Shown: positions 7,919 to 17,241 of the stretch, piece by piece
How positions within the stretch are numbered: the first letter of the stretch is position 1
How the letters are laid out: each line of letters starts with the position of its first letter
Assembly: GCA_019752295.1 (NCBI GenBank)
Contig: JAIEMK010000050.1
Location: 1-64,000 of the forward strand
Reading direction: 5' to 3'
From: Chitinophagaceae bacterium
GTDB lineage: Bacteria; Bacteroidota; Bacteroidia; Chitinophagales; Chitinophagaceae
Length of the DNA stretch: 64,000 bases
Program-made: the position numbers and the translations under genes
The notes under the pieces: model-generated
Database searches by the model: none
What the model was told of the DNA's origin: nothing
What the model saw: the letters and a program-made list of their open reading frames with translations, nothing else

Positions 7919-8797
7919 TTAATTCAGGATTCTGACCCTGTAATTATAAATGCCCTTATCGGTTTTGTATTCTATTGTAAATTCTTCATTATTAAAAAAA
8001 ATCACTCTAAATTTAGTATTGTTTTCTTTTTCAATTTTTGATTGAACATAAATAAAACCGCTTTCTTCATTAATGGAATTCAATTCCATAGTTTTATTAA
8101 TTGTTTTTACTTTAATATCCGTGTTTGAGTTAAACGGATCTAAAATATTAAAAACATTCTCGAATTCGTATAGGTTTATCACAGAGAACAGTTTTCTATT
8201 GCCTATCACTTGTTTGAATTCTTCAATTGAAGGTTGCTCACTAGAATATGCGATGCCTGAAATCGTTGTTTGTGTGGGTTGGCCAGCTTTTGTTGACTTG
8301 CCATTCGGATCAGTTTCTCCGGGAATATTATCAGTAGTATTTATTTGTGTTTGATACACAACATTTGCTCCCTGCATTGCGGCTGTGATTTTCATTTTTC
8401 TAATAGCTCTTTCTTTTACCTTTTCAATTGAACTTAACACAGTTGTACCTTTAGCCTTTGCTCCAGCTTCTCCTATTTTGTATAGACCTTTTACTTCTTC
8501 AAAAACCTGCGAAATTGAAACATTTTCGTAGTCAAGTCCTGATTTCACAGTTTTGTAACCACTCAGATTAGAAAATGTTTGTACCCTTCCTGATTTGAAT
8601 ACTATTTTCTTTATAACATTCTTATTTAAGTTATTCAATAAGTCTTCATTTTGATAAGAAAATTTAATGCTGTTTTCTCCAATTTCTTTAACGTTAGCAA
8701 CAATTTTTCCTGTAGTACTATATATGGTATCATATTGAGCAAACGCAAAATATGGAAGTACAAAAAATAATAATAAAAAGTGTCGAGCTGGTTTCAT
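7919..8797 (-). CDS. Exported protein of unknown function
   Basis: A 292-residue protein with a clear signal peptide (MKPARHFLLLFFVLPYFAFA). The mature N-terminus (YDTIYSTTGKIVANVKEIGE ... IKKIVFKSGRVQTF) resembles a beta-rich module common in Bacteroidota exported proteins, in which a 'transform this path to a metabolic consequence' function is not known. Residues ~105-150 are Lys-rich and helical, followed by a polar linker with TDNIPGETDPNGKSTKAG and a C-terminal beta-rich half. I do not recognise it. It lies within the insert between the two hipA tails, which may mark it as acquired cargo. Confidence 0.7.
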   Translation of the reverse strand: MKPARHFLLLFFVLPYFAFAQYDTIYSTTGKIVANVKEIGENSIKFSYQNEDLLNNLNKNVIKKIVFKSGRVQTFSNLSGYKTVKSGLDYENVSISQVFEEVKGLYKIGEAGAKAKGTTVLSSIEKVKERAIRKMKITAAMQGANVVYQTQINTTDNIPGETDPNGKSTKAGQPTQTTISGIAYSSEQPSIEEFKQVIGNRKLFSVINLYEFENVFNILDPFNSNTDIKVKTINKTMELNSINEESGFIYVQSKIEKENNTKFRVIFFNNEEFTIEYKTDKGIYNYRVRILN

Positions 8798-8937
8798 GTA
8801 GTGAGGTATATTTGGTTTACAATTACAATTTACTGAAATATATCATAATAATAATGTAATGAATCAGGATTCATTACAGAAAACGAGGTGTAAAATTATA
8901 GTAAAGAGCTTGTCAGATAATGTATTGTTTATACTCA

Positions 8938-9135
8938 TTTGAACATCTAGGTTTTGGGTTTGGGCTAACAGAAAGACAGGTGGCCGCATCGATGAGAAGG
9001 TTTGAGCGTAACCAATCCATCGCATTCAAATGGATCGAAAATTCATTTTTATCAGATGGATTTAAGGATCAATACAAGAACTTAATGGCTCATCGTTATA
9101 CTCTGTTGGCTTAATCGTTTTTCTGAATGGTGTTT
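8938..9135 (+). pseudogene. Second hipA 3' remnant (right copy of the 198-bp direct repeat)
   Basis: Encodes only the final part of a HipA-like kinase, from FEHLGFGFGLTERQVAASM to HRYTLLA and the stop at 9112-9114. It matches 7039-7236 almost base for base, including sequence beyond the stop. It has no start or catalytic region of its own. It records either a partial duplication or the far boundary of an insertion that split an older tandem hipA pair. Confidence 0.85.
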
Positions 9136-9239
9136 CTTATGACTGCAAATTGGTGAATGTGGCATTTCAGCATCAACAAATAGAATCTGTGGCAATCCAA
9201 ATGATCCTTGGCTATGCAACTAATAGAGGCTTCGTTTAT

Positions 9240-10121
9240 TTATTTTCCAAGTAAGTTTTTTACAGACTGATGCAAGCCTTTGCTCAAAGGAACTCCGGGC
9301 AATCTGAGGAAGTTTTCGATCAATCCCATTTCTGTCATAAACGCTTTCACACCGGCAGGATTATTTTCTGCAAACATAAGTTCGTAAGCAGCAATCAGTT
9401 GGTCGTTAATATTTTTAGCACCAGCAAAATCTCCCTTCAAACAATGTCTCACCATATCAGAAAATTCTTTTGGATAAGCATTTCCTGCAACGCTGATTAC
9501 GCCATCCATTCCACAGGCAAGCTGAGGTAAGGCAAGGGCATCATCACCACTCACAATCAAAAAATCTTCGGGTCTGTCGCGCAACAAAATCATACACTGC
9601 GCCATATCGCCACTGGCTTCTTTAATTCCAACAATATTTGGAATATCGTTTGCAAGTCTTAATGTGGTATCGGCGCTGATATTGCGGCCTGTTCTTCCGG
9701 GAACATTATACAGTATCACTGGTTTCGGAGATGCTTCAGCAATGGCTTTATAATGATAATACAGACCTTCCTGCGAAGGCTTGTTATAATAAGGAGAAGC
9801 GCTTAATACGGCAGCAGCCCTATCCAAAGGTATCTGATAAAGATCTTTAATTAGTTCATGTGTATTGTTTCCACCAACACCTACCACAACGGGAATGCGG
9901 CCGGCCACTTTATCAAAAGTATGGTTAACGATATCAATTTTTTCCTGTTTATCCAAAACAGGCGTTTCACCAGTAGTACCAAGCGTTACTATGTATTCAA
10001 CACCACCATGAATCATTGAATCAATTACTTTGTCCAACGCATGATAGTCTATTTCAAAATTCGATTTAAATGGAGTGATCAGTGCTACACCGGTACCACG
10101 AAGGGTTTTACGTAATGACAT
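9240..10121 (-). CDS. dapA: 4-hydroxy-tetrahydrodipicolinate synthase
   Basis: A 293-residue TIM-barrel enzyme condensing pyruvate with aspartate semialdehyde, the first committed step toward diaminopimelate and lysine. The Schiff-base lysine is Lys167 in GIKEASGDM, the catalytic tyrosine is Tyr138 in YNVPGRTG, and GTTGETPVL forms the usual active-site turn. Length is normal for the family. It follows accA on the same strand after 48 bases, so the two are probably co-transcribed, joining lysine/peptidoglycan and fatty-acid precursor supply. Confidence 0.97.
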   Translation of the reverse strand: MSLRKTLRGTGVALITPFKSNFEIDYHALDKVIDSMIHGGVEYIVTLGTTGETPVLDKQEKIDIVNHTFDKVAGRIPVVVGVGGNNTHELIKDLYQIPLDRAAAVLSASPYYNKPSQEGLYYHYKAIAEASPKPVILYNVPGRTGRNISADTTLRLANDIPNIVGIKEASGDMAQCMILLRDRPEDFLIVSGDDALALPQLACGMDGVISVAGNAYPKEFSDMVRHCLKGDFAGAKNINDQLIAAYELMFAENNPAGVKAFMTEMGLIENFLRLPGVPLSKGLHQSVKNLLGK

Positions 10122-10169
10122 ACTTAAAATATATTTATAAATCTACCTGTTACATGCAGGCGAGTGAAG

Positions 10170-11177
10170 TTAAGAAATTGTATCAATCTGTTCTTCCTCT
10201 TCTTCAAATTCTTCCCAGAAACCCATCTTACAATATTTTGCAATGCGGTTGTTGACGCGCTCTTCGGGACTTTTCTTTTTTATCTCTTCTAAAGATTTTA
10301 GGATACATTTTTTTAATATTTCTGCTGCCGCAGCATAATCCCAGTGTGCACCGCCATCGGGCTCGTGTACAATTTCGTCTACGAGTCCAAAGCCTTTCAT
10401 ATCGGTTGCAGTTAGTTTCAATTGTTCTGCTGCAGTTTCTTTTTTATCCCAGCTACGCCATAAAATAGAGCTACAGCTTTCGGGAGAGATTACCGTGTAC
10501 CAGGTATTTTCCATCATCAGGGTTTTATCACCTACTCCAATTCCCAGAGCACCACCACTTGCACCTTCTCCGATAATCACAATAATGATTGGTACTTTTA
10601 AACGAATCATCTCATAAATATTTCTGGCAATGGCCTCTCCCTGTCCGCGTTCTTCTGCTTCCAGTCCGGGATAAGCGCCGGGAGTATCGATCAGGCAGAT
10701 CACGGGCTTATTAAATTTTTCAGCCAGACGCATCAGGCGAAGTGCTTTACGATAGCCTTCCGGATTAGCCATTCCAAAATTGCGCATCTGGCGCGTTTTG
10801 GTGTTGATTCCTTTCTGTTGACCAATAATCATCACCGTTTCTCCATTCAGATCGGCAAAGCCGCCTACCATGGCTTTATCGTCGCGCACATTCCTGTCGC
10901 CATGCAGCTCCAGAAAATTAGTGGTCATATTTTCGATATACTTGATGGTATAGGGCCTGTCGGGGTGGCGGCTTAATTGAACCCGCTGCCAGGGTGTAAG
11001 AGAAGCGGTAATTTCTTTTCTCTTTTCAATTATGGAAGCCTCTAATTGATCGATTGTTGAGCTATAGTCGATCTTTGGATTCTTCTCTGCTAATTTTTTT
11101 GTATCATCAATTTGTTCATATAATTCCTTAATAGGTTTCTCAAAATCTAAAAATTGTCTATTGGGGTATTGAGGCAT
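10170..11177 (-). CDS. accA: Acetyl-CoA carboxylase carboxyltransferase subunit alpha
   Basis: A 335-residue subunit of the carboxyltransferase that moves the carboxyl group from biotin to acetyl-CoA to give malonyl-CoA. It has the family signature around [18 protein letters not shown] and [19 protein letters not shown]. The C-terminus is acidic (EEFEEEEEQ). The start at 11177 gives a normal N-terminal helical extension. It leads the accA-dapA pair; the intergenic region to tRNA-Asp is shared with a divergent tRNA promoter. Confidence 0.97.
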   Translation of the reverse strand: MPQYPNRQFLDFEKPIKELYEQIDDTKKLAEKNPKIDYSSTIDQLEASIIEKRKEITASLTPWQRVQLSRHPDRPYTIKYIENMTTNFLELHGDRNVRDDKAMVGGFADLNGETVMIIGQQKGINTKTRQMRNFGMANPEGYRKALRLMRLAEKFNKPVICLIDTPGAYPGLEAEERGQGEAIARNIYEMIRLKVPIIIVIIGEGASGGALGIGVGDKTLMMENTWYTVISPESCSSILWRSWDKKETAAEQLKLTATDMKGFGLVDEIVHEPDGGAHWDYAAAAEILKKCILKSLEEIKKKSPEERVNNRIAKYCKMGFWEEFEEEEEQIDTIS

Positions 11178-11228
11178 AATCGTTGTTTGAGACGGTAAAA
11201 ATAAGGTGAGAATCTTTTTTTTAAAAGA

Positions 11229-11261
11229 TTTGTTTATAAAACCCCTTTCCCCTTATCTTTG
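11229..11261 (+). promoter_or_regulatory. Promoter of tRNA-Asp (Bacteroidota type)
   Basis: TTTG at 11229-11232 and TATCTTTG at 11254-11261, separated by 21 bases, fit the Bacteroidota -33 TTTG / -7 TAnnTTTG consensus. The -7 box lies about 40 bases before the mature tRNA 5' end. Confidence 0.65.
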
Positions 11262-11302
11262 CCATCCGAAAAAAAACAGCAGATGGTGTTTTTTTAGGTT
11301 AT

Positions 11303-11376
11303 GGATCGGTAGTTCAGTTGGTTAGAATGCCGCCCTGTCACGGCGGAGGTCGCGGGTTCGAGTCCCGTCCGGTCCG
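11303..11376 (+). tRNA. tRNA-Asp (GTC anticodon)
   Basis: The acceptor arms GGATCGG and CCGGTCC pair (one G-T wobble). The anticodon stem encloses CTGTCAC, giving GTC. The T-arm contains GGTTCGAGTCC. The 3' CCA is not encoded; the base after the discriminator is C but followed by AAG. A hairpin terminator starts within a few bases of the 3' end. Confidence 0.97.
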
Positions 11377-11378
11377 CA

Positions 11379-11412
11379 AGAGGCTGTCTCAAAAGGGATA
11401 GCCTCTTTTTTT
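11379..11412 (+). terminator. Rho-independent terminator after tRNA-Asp
   Basis: AGAGGCT at 11379-11385 pairs with AGCCTCT at 11400-11406, followed by a run of T to 11412. The loop is 14 bases, rather long but compatible with termination. Confidence 0.7.
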
Positions 11413-11467
11413 ATGGAAAAAAGTCTTTAGAGGAGGTTTATACACTTTATGCATAAAATTCAATTTT

Positions 11468-11792
11468 ATGTCATTCATAAGAATTATGGTTCACACAGTG
11501 TGGGGTACAAAAGAAAGAATTCCTTTTTTGAATAATGAAATTCGCCCGGCTATTATTAATCACATTAAAACAAATGCAAACTCTAAAGGAATTTTTATTG
11601 ATAGAATTAATGGACATTCTGATCATTTTCATTGACTAATGGGCGAATGAGTATTTTGCTGTATCAGTAAGTGCGAATAGGTTAGAACAGGTTCGATGGT
11701 ATATCGAGGGGCAAGAATTACATCATAAAAAAGTTACGTTTCAAGAGGAGTATGACGAGTTTATCAAAGAATACAAGAATGGTGAGGGTTAA
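11468..11792 (+). pseudogene. REP-associated tyrosine transposase (RAYT, Y1_Tnp), decayed
   Basis: The reading frame starts MSFIRIMVHTVWGTKERIP and reaches GHSDHFH, which corresponds to the HUH metal-binding motif of IS200/Y1 transposases, then hits TGA at 11633. In another frame from 11640 it resumes as WANEYFAVSVSANR and continues through WYIEGQELHHKK, where the tyrosine fits the nucleophile position, to YKNGEG and stop. The middle of the domain is deleted and the frame shifted, so it is inactive. Its stop codon overlaps a type B palindrome at 11786-11797. RAYTs mobilise neighbouring REP palindromes, which fits the repeats here. Confidence 0.85.
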
Positions 11793-11962
11793 AGCCCAAA
11801 ATCCACACAGAGCCTGTCATCCCCAGACTGAAGTCTGGGGTTAATGTATCCAAAAGAAGAATTTTATTTCAGAGACACTAACCCTAGCTTTTAAGCTAGG
11901 GGTACTATTCAACTCCCCTACGACATTGGGCTTTAGCCCAAACGTTATGATGACTTCTAAGC
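11786..11962. repeat. REP-like palindrome cluster 2
   Basis: Contains a type B relic at 11786-11797, the type A palindromes CCCCAGACTGAAGTCTGGGG at 11821-11840 and CCCTAGCTTTTAAGCTAGGG at 11882-11901, and type B TGGGCTTTAGCCCA at 11927-11940. The spacer between the A copies reads as the reverse complement of that in cluster 1 (TGTATCCAAAAGAAG). The sequence after the last B, ending TAAGCGAT, recurs in cluster 3. The remainder up to 12041 holds nothing I recognise. Confidence 0.85.
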
Positions 11963-12041
11963 GATATAATAGTTCTAATTGGAAATGTGGAACATGAGGA
12001 ATAAAGTTTGAAATTAAAGGGGGCGGAGTACTTACTACTGT

Positions 12042-13163
12042 TTATTTACTCATCTGCAATGGCGTAATTAAAAAATACTGTTGATTGCTGTAAAAGCTGG
12101 CAGGCGAAAAATCGATACCCGTAATAAGGGGCATTGATTTTGAAAAAGGAATATGATATCTTCCAGTGGCATTCATGAGTTGCCAACTCGATTCGGAGCA
12201 AACCATATTATCGTTTCCATACAAACCATAATTTGTGGCTAAAGGATTGGTATTGTCACGATTTTTTTGCGCCATATCTCTTGCTTTATTCCACAATTGT
12301 TCAGCTTCGTCTTTATTTAAAGGTTGGGCAACACCCCATGGATTTTGTCTTAATGAAGCAACAGAAGTTTCTCTGTCTTGATACCTTTTATAAAACTCTT
12401 CTTCCGAAATAAGCCTCGGCCCTTCAGTTGCCTGATTATCTAAAAACATTCGCTTACCATTCACCACTTTTACACAGGTTACTGTATGCGTAACATTGGC
12501 ATTATTATCATTTGCCCAAGCATCTAAACTCGCCTGCTTTGCACTAAAATAGTCGTTACCGGAAGTTGGACCAATCAGAATTACATCACCGGCTTCAAGC
12601 TGACCAGCATTTTTGTGGGGGATCATATCGCCTAGCGTGTTTAATCCGGAATCTTTTTTTTGTAAATTCTGATAATACTGTTTGCACCAATAATTCTCAT
12701 GATTTAAGCGCTCGCGAATCATTTTCTGTTGAAAAACTAACCAAGAAGAATCCAACCGGTCGAGCCCCGATTTTTTTGGTTGATAGTTAGCGTATTGCAA
12801 ACTGGAACTGTCTTTCAGGAATTTGTAAGCCTTCATTAATCGCTTGTATTTCTCCACTCTTAGCGCCAACTCCACTCTTTGTTTTTCGCCCTGAATGGTT
12901 GTTACTAAATAGGTGGGTTGCACTGTAACTTCTTTTACCTGCGCATAATTTTTGGCATTGGAACTAAAAATGGCGTTTACCATGCTCTGTGCTAGCATTC
13001 CTGAAATCATTGAATTCATATTATAACCCGACGAGTTGCTGGTATTGTACCTATTAATTTTTTGACCGGTAATATTTTCCAATTGACCTATTGCAGATTG
13101 GCAAAAACTAATCTGAGATTTTATTAAGAGAAACAGTATCAGCATCAACTTTATCTTGAACAT
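12042..13163 (-). CDS. Exported permuted papain-like (YiiX/C92-type) candidate hydrolase
   Basis: A 373-residue exported protein (signal MFKIKLMLILFLLIKSQISF). Residues 20-180 are polar, helical and of unknown role. Residues 188-350 look like a circularly permuted NlpC/P60 fold: LEAGDVILIGPTSGND, then His226 in THTVTCVKV, then GLYGNDNMVCSESSWQLM with Cys322. In that fold the His precedes the Cys, as here. Peptidoglycan or lipid amide cleavage is possible, but the assignment rests on motif order only. It is last in a four-gene run of secreted proteins, 18 bases after a TPR lipoprotein. Confidence 0.6.
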   Translation of the reverse strand: MFKIKLMLILFLLIKSQISFCQSAIGQLENITGQKINRYNTSNSSGYNMNSMISGMLAQSMVNAIFSSNAKNYAQVKEVTVQPTYLVTTIQGEKQRVELALRVEKYKRLMKAYKFLKDSSSLQYANYQPKKSGLDRLDSSWLVFQQKMIRERLNHENYWCKQYYQNLQKKDSGLNTLGDMIPHKNAGQLEAGDVILIGPTSGNDYFSAKQASLDAWANDNNANVTHTVTCVKVVNGKRMFLDNQATEGPRLISEEEFYKRYQDRETSVASLRQNPWGVAQPLNKDEAEQLWNKARDMAQKNRDNTNPLATNYGLYGNDNMVCSESSWQLMNATGRYHIPFSKSMPLITGIDFSPASFYSNQQYFLITPLQMSK

Positions 13164-13181
13164 TATTCATTTTTTTAAACG

Positions 13182-14033
13182 TTAATTCTGCAACATAATT
13201 TCCCATTCACTAATCCTTTGTTTGGCAAACTGCTCATCTGCCAAATTGGGATTGAGCAACAGAAATTTTTTCATGTTATAAATAGCAGAATATAATTTAT
13301 TGGTCTCAGCAAATAGTATCGCGATATTCAAGTATGCGCTAGGATAGGCAGTTGCATCAATGGCTATGACTTTTCTCAGTAAGCTAATCGCTTTTTCGTA
13401 CTGATATAATTTGGCATAAGCATCGGCCTGAATAATATTTTTTCGCTGCTCTTCAGAAGCCACTGGTTTTGCAGGCGAACTTTTATAAGCTATTGCCATT
13501 TGTTCAAATCCATGCATGTTAAAACTCAGGTCATTAGTTAGCATCTGAATCTTAGTTAATTGATTCATAATTGACTTTAGCATCATCTGCCTTTCATTTC
13601 TAACAGAAATAATGGTACTCCCCATTTTCAATTTATATTCAGTAATTGACATTCCATTTTGGATATTACTGTTTGTTGTATTGATTCTCAATTTATAATC
13701 GGACATTTCAAAAAAACGGATTTCAGCAATTTTATTGTTATTGCAAATAAAGCGGACTGATTGATCAGAAAGTTCAATATTGAGTGGAGAGCCCAGATTG
13801 TACGCTATATTCCCCATGTCTTCATTTATCTCATACCACTTTGCGTTTAGTTGCAACTGATAGTATAATTCTCTTTTTGTTTTTTGCAAATCATTCCTCC
13901 ATATTGCATTTTTTTGGGCTACTGCTTTCAGGGCACTGCTGTCTTGTGCCTGAAGTACTGTACAACTAGTCAGCAGCAGCATACAGGCGGGTAAGAGTAT
14001 CGTACTGTTTATAAATCGCAACATATGATGCAC
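13182..14033 (-). CDS. TPR lipoprotein, paralogue of the next gene
   Basis: A 283-residue protein with a lipobox in LLPACMLLLTSCTVL. The middle is beta-rich and polar. Residues ~200-280 carry tetratricopeptide-like helices (AYAKLYQYEKAISLLRKVIA, then AYPSAYLNIAILFAE). The last 60 residues align with the C-terminus of the neighbouring gene at 14040 (both have AYP.AY.N.A.L and end near EWE). No enzymatic motif is visible. Gene spacing of 6 and 18 bases to its neighbours indicates an operon, so a complex with them at the cell envelope is plausible. Confidence 0.7.
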   Translation of the reverse strand: MHHMLRFINSTILLPACMLLLTSCTVLQAQDSSALKAVAQKNAIWRNDLQKTKRELYYQLQLNAKWYEINEDMGNIAYNLGSPLNIELSDQSVRFICNNNKIAEIRFFEMSDYKLRINTTNSNIQNGMSITEYKLKMGSTIISVRNERQMMLKSIMNQLTKIQMLTNDLSFNMHGFEQMAIAYKSSPAKPVASEEQRKNIIQADAYAKLYQYEKAISLLRKVIAIDATAYPSAYLNIAILFAETNKLYSAIYNMKKFLLLNPNLADEQFAKQRISEWEIMLQN

Positions 14034-14039
14034 GTGTTA

Positions 14040-14852
14040 TCAGTAATAAATTAAACCTTCCCATTCATATAATTTATCTAAAGCACCCCTTGCGTCAGTT
14101 GGTTCGGGCTGTAGTAATAAATATTTTTGCATGCATAGGATGGCATAGTCAAAAAAATTGATGTGGGCATAAAGTAAGGCGAGGTTCGCATAAGCTCTGG
14201 GATAAGCCATTTCATTAATCTGAATAGCTCTGTTGCAGATTCTAATGGATTCAAAATAATCCAGGTTACGGCTTGCGCTATCTGAAGCCAACAATAATAA
14301 TCTTTGCGCATCTGATACTTCCGCTTCTTTGTTAGTGGCCTTAAATAGCTTTATTCTTTCTTTAAACACCTGCAACAATGAATCACGAACTTTATTGATA
14401 TTGGGATATTGAATCGCATAAATATTGTCGGCAAATTGCTGTGCAGCATCCAGTTCATTAAATGCTAAATTTGCCACTGAAGGAAGGAATACATAATTGC
14501 CTGCATTCTGTTTTCCAAAAAAGAACATGGTGCTGTCTTCGATATTAGAGAATAACCAATTCAGATTATTTCTTTGCCCTTTTACATCGATCTCTATCCT
14601 GTTGTCCAGTACAGTAATATTTTTAATATCCTTGGCATTAAAGGTTTTACGCTCCGTGAAATCGTAAATCTGAACAACTTTTTTTAATGACTGTTGCAAA
14701 CCCAATTTTATTGATTCGAGCGACTGAGTCTTTCCGGCTAGTTTGGGATAATAAATCACTTGGTCGCCTGAAACAAATGGAAAGCCCGACTGACCATTCG
14801 CCGGAAGCGTGCAAGTACAGAACAAAACAAAAACTAAGAGAATAGTATTCAT
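14040..14852 (-). CDS. Exported TPR-like protein
   Basis: A 270-residue protein starting MNTILLVFVLFCTCTLPANG, a signal peptide. I chose 14852 over the longer start at 14909 because the signal begins there. The N-terminal half is beta-rich, with DVKGQRNNLNWLFSNIED. The C-terminal ~90 residues form TPR-like helices (YFESIRICNRAIQINEMAYP then ANLALLYAHINFFDYAIL) and end LYEWEGLIYY. It is paralogous at its C-terminus to the gene at 13182. Function unknown. Confidence 0.7.
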   Translation of the reverse strand: MNTILLVFVLFCTCTLPANGQSGFPFVSGDQVIYYPKLAGKTQSLESIKLGLQQSLKKVVQIYDFTERKTFNAKDIKNITVLDNRIEIDVKGQRNNLNWLFSNIEDSTMFFFGKQNAGNYVFLPSVANLAFNELDAAQQFADNIYAIQYPNINKVRDSLLQVFKERIKLFKATNKEAEVSDAQRLLLLASDSASRNLDYFESIRICNRAIQINEMAYPRAYANLALLYAHINFFDYAILCMQKYLLLQPEPTDARGALDKLYEWEGLIYY

Positions 14853-14989
14853 TCTGTTAATAGTAGTATCACTGTTGCCTGTTTGCATGAGCAGAAAATT
14901 TATGTACAAACTTCATGATAGGCCATCATCATAATCTGGTGGCGGAACTATGCCATCTGAATTATTTGATAGCTAAATACTGATAGCAG

Positions 14990-15517
14990 TTAATTCATTG
15001 CCTCTATGTAGTCTAAAATTTCTTTCTCCAAAGTACCTGTTGATACACAATTTGTTCTGGTACTGGACTCAAGTATATATTCTGTGCTGATTAAACTTTT
15101 ATATCGGTATTTATTAATGGTGCAACCGAAAAATACATTCACACTTATTTTAGTAGAGTTGTCGCCCAATTTTTTAATCAGGACGTTGAAGTTGCCTGTG
15201 TAGTTTGACATTTCTACTTTACCCGAAAATGTTGAACTGCCAGCTCCGCATTGCATATACCTCTGTGCTTCTCCTATTGATACACTATATTCTGTTGATA
15301 TAAGACCCGAACTTTTGTCAAGATTTTTAATAGGGGTATTGTGCGTAGCAAACCACTCAATGGAGGTTTGCCAAACGGCATCAAAGGATTTACTGATGAT
15401 CCTTTCTTTCTCAATTACTCGCGGAGCCTGTTGTACAACAACTCTCTTAGCCGGTGCACAGCTCAATACCATAAAGAAGAATAAAAAAACGACTGATTGT
15501 AAAGATGAATATTTCAT
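14990..15517 (-). CDS. Lipoprotein of unknown function
   Basis: A 175-residue lipoprotein: MKYSSLQSVVFLFFFMVLSC is a lipoprotein signal with the acylated Cys20. The mature part begins APAKRVVV and has one alpha/beta domain (SKSFDAVWQTSIEWFATHN ... SGLISTEY), reminiscent of BamC-like or similar small envelope domains. Four scattered cysteines (CGAG, FFGC, TNCV) could form disulfides. It is first in the run of four secreted genes but 137 bases from the next, so it may be separately transcribed. 15518-15767 shows nothing I recognise. Confidence 0.65.
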   Translation of the reverse strand: MKYSSLQSVVFLFFFMVLSCAPAKRVVVQQAPRVIEKERIISKSFDAVWQTSIEWFATHNTPIKNLDKSSGLISTEYSVSIGEAQRYMQCGAGSSTFSGKVEMSNYTGNFNVLIKKLGDNSTKISVNVFFGCTINKYRYKSLISTEYILESSTRTNCVSTGTLEKEILDYIEAMN

Positions 15518-15767
15518 AACACCTGATTTTAGTAGTACATTAAATAACCACTTTTATGAACAGATGGCAAGGGCGGGTTTATCAGGTAATATTTCCAGAA
15601 ACGGGTTCTTGCTTTGAGCTCTTATTTACGAAGATGATAGCGTAATTTAACTTGTATTAATAAGAGCAGAAATGATAAATATCATATAATACCAAACTCC
15701 TGAGATTTGGTTTAAGCCGATACAAACTGATGTTGGCAGTTAATATGTACAGAGGTTATTGAGTGTT

Positions 15768-17159
15768 CTAAAAATAAATTCCGTGTAAAAAGAATAGGGC
15801 AACACTGAAGTAAATAACCAGACCGGTTACATCAACCAAAGTGGCTACAAAGGGGGCGGAAGACACTGCCGGATCGGCGCCTAATTTTTTTAATACGATG
15901 GGTAACATAGAGCCGCTAAGGGTTCCCCAAAGCACTACGCCAATTAAGCTGAAACCCACTGTAGATGCGATCTCTAGCCAATGCTCTCCATATAATTTTG
16001 GTGCAATACTATGCCATACACCAACCCTGATAAAACCAATTAAACCCAAAACAGAACCCAATAATAATCCGCTGGTTAACTCACGGCGTAATACACGCCA
16101 CCAATCCGACAAAGTAATTTCTCCAACAGCCATTGCCTGAATAATCAGTGTGGATGCCTGCGATCCGCTATTACCGCCCGATGAAATAATGAGTGGAACA
16201 AACAATGCAAGTACCACTGCTTTTGCAATTTCATCTTCGAAATAACCCATGGCTGTGGCAGTTAACATCTCGCCTAAAAATAAAACCACTAACCAACCAA
16301 TTCGCTTGCGAAATAATAAGAGTAATGGAATGTCAAGATAGGGTTCGTTCAATGCTTCGGTACCTCCCATTTTTTGCATGTCTTCGCTGAACTCTTCGTT
16401 GGCTACCCATAACATATCATCAATGGTAACAATCCCCAATAAAATATCGTTATCGTCTACTACAGGCAGGGCCACTCTGTTGTTCATTTTAAACACCTGA
16501 CTCGCGTGTTCCTGATCGTCGTTTACATTTAATGAAACCACACGACCATCCACAATTTCTGAAATGAGTTTGTCGGGTGTTGCTAAAATTACATCGCGAA
16601 TTCGAATATCATCTACCAGTTCTCCTTTCTCATTAATGATATATATTACATCAATGGTTTCGCTGTTCTTAGCATATTTGCGAATGGTTGTAAATGTATC
16701 AGCTACCGTATTATGCGCGTAGATGTACACATAATCGGGTGTCATCAAACGACCCACACTATCTTCGGGATAGCCTAAAAGGGAGAGGGTAATTTTTCTT
16801 TCTTCAGGATCCAGTAATTTGATCAGATCACGTATCACCGCTTTAGGAAGTTCCTCTAAAAAGTCGGTTCTATCATCCGCAGGCAGTTCGTTCAGGAGCT
16901 CTGCAGTTTTAGAAGTAGGTAATTCCTTTACAATATCTTTTTGCTGAGCAATGTCGAGAATCTTAAATACACTTGCTGCCCGATTGATTGCCATATTTGC
17001 AATAATTCGAGCTTCATATTCCGGAAACGAATTGATCAGTTCGGCTACATCACTAATATTCTGGTCGTCCAGAAATTCCCGGATGGCCAGTTTATCATCG
17101 GTTGCAATGAGGTGCTCAAATTGCTCCGTAATATCGAGTTGTTCTAATTCGAGTGACAT
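15768..17159 (-). CDS. mgtE: Magnesium transporter MgtE
   Basis: A 463-residue inner-membrane Mg2+ channel. The layout is standard: the MgtE N-domain (about 20-130) with helical repeats such as LLNELPADDRTDFLEELP, two CBS domains (about 136-265), then five membrane segments. The pore signature PLIISSGGNSGSQASTLIIQ is intact. In known homologues Mg2+ bound at the N and CBS domains closes the channel. It is divergent from the SET gene. I saw no M-box riboswitch in the short upstream region. Confidence 0.95.
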   Translation of the reverse strand: MSLELEQLDITEQFEHLIATDDKLAIREFLDDQNISDVAELINSFPEYEARIIANMAINRAASVFKILDIAQQKDIVKELPTSKTAELLNELPADDRTDFLEELPKAVIRDLIKLLDPEERKITLSLLGYPEDSVGRLMTPDYVYIYAHNTVADTFTTIRKYAKNSETIDVIYIINEKGELVDDIRIRDVILATPDKLISEIVDGRVVSLNVNDDQEHASQVFKMNNRVALPVVDDNDILLGIVTIDDMLWVANEEFSEDMQKMGGTEALNEPYLDIPLLLLFRKRIGWLVVLFLGEMLTATAMGYFEDEIAKAVVLALFVPLIISSGGNSGSQASTLIIQAMAVGEITLSDWWRVLRRELTSGLLLGSVLGLIGFIRVGVWHSIAPKLYGEHWLEIASTVGFSLIGVVLWGTLSGSMLPIVLKKLGADPAVSSAPFVATLVDVTGLVIYFSVALFFLHGIYF

Positions 17160-17241
17160 GTGCGCAATTTAGCCATTTGAGGCTTTGCAAAGAAAAATTC
17201 CTTACATGCTTTACAGTAACTTTGCATTAATTTTTTTATTT

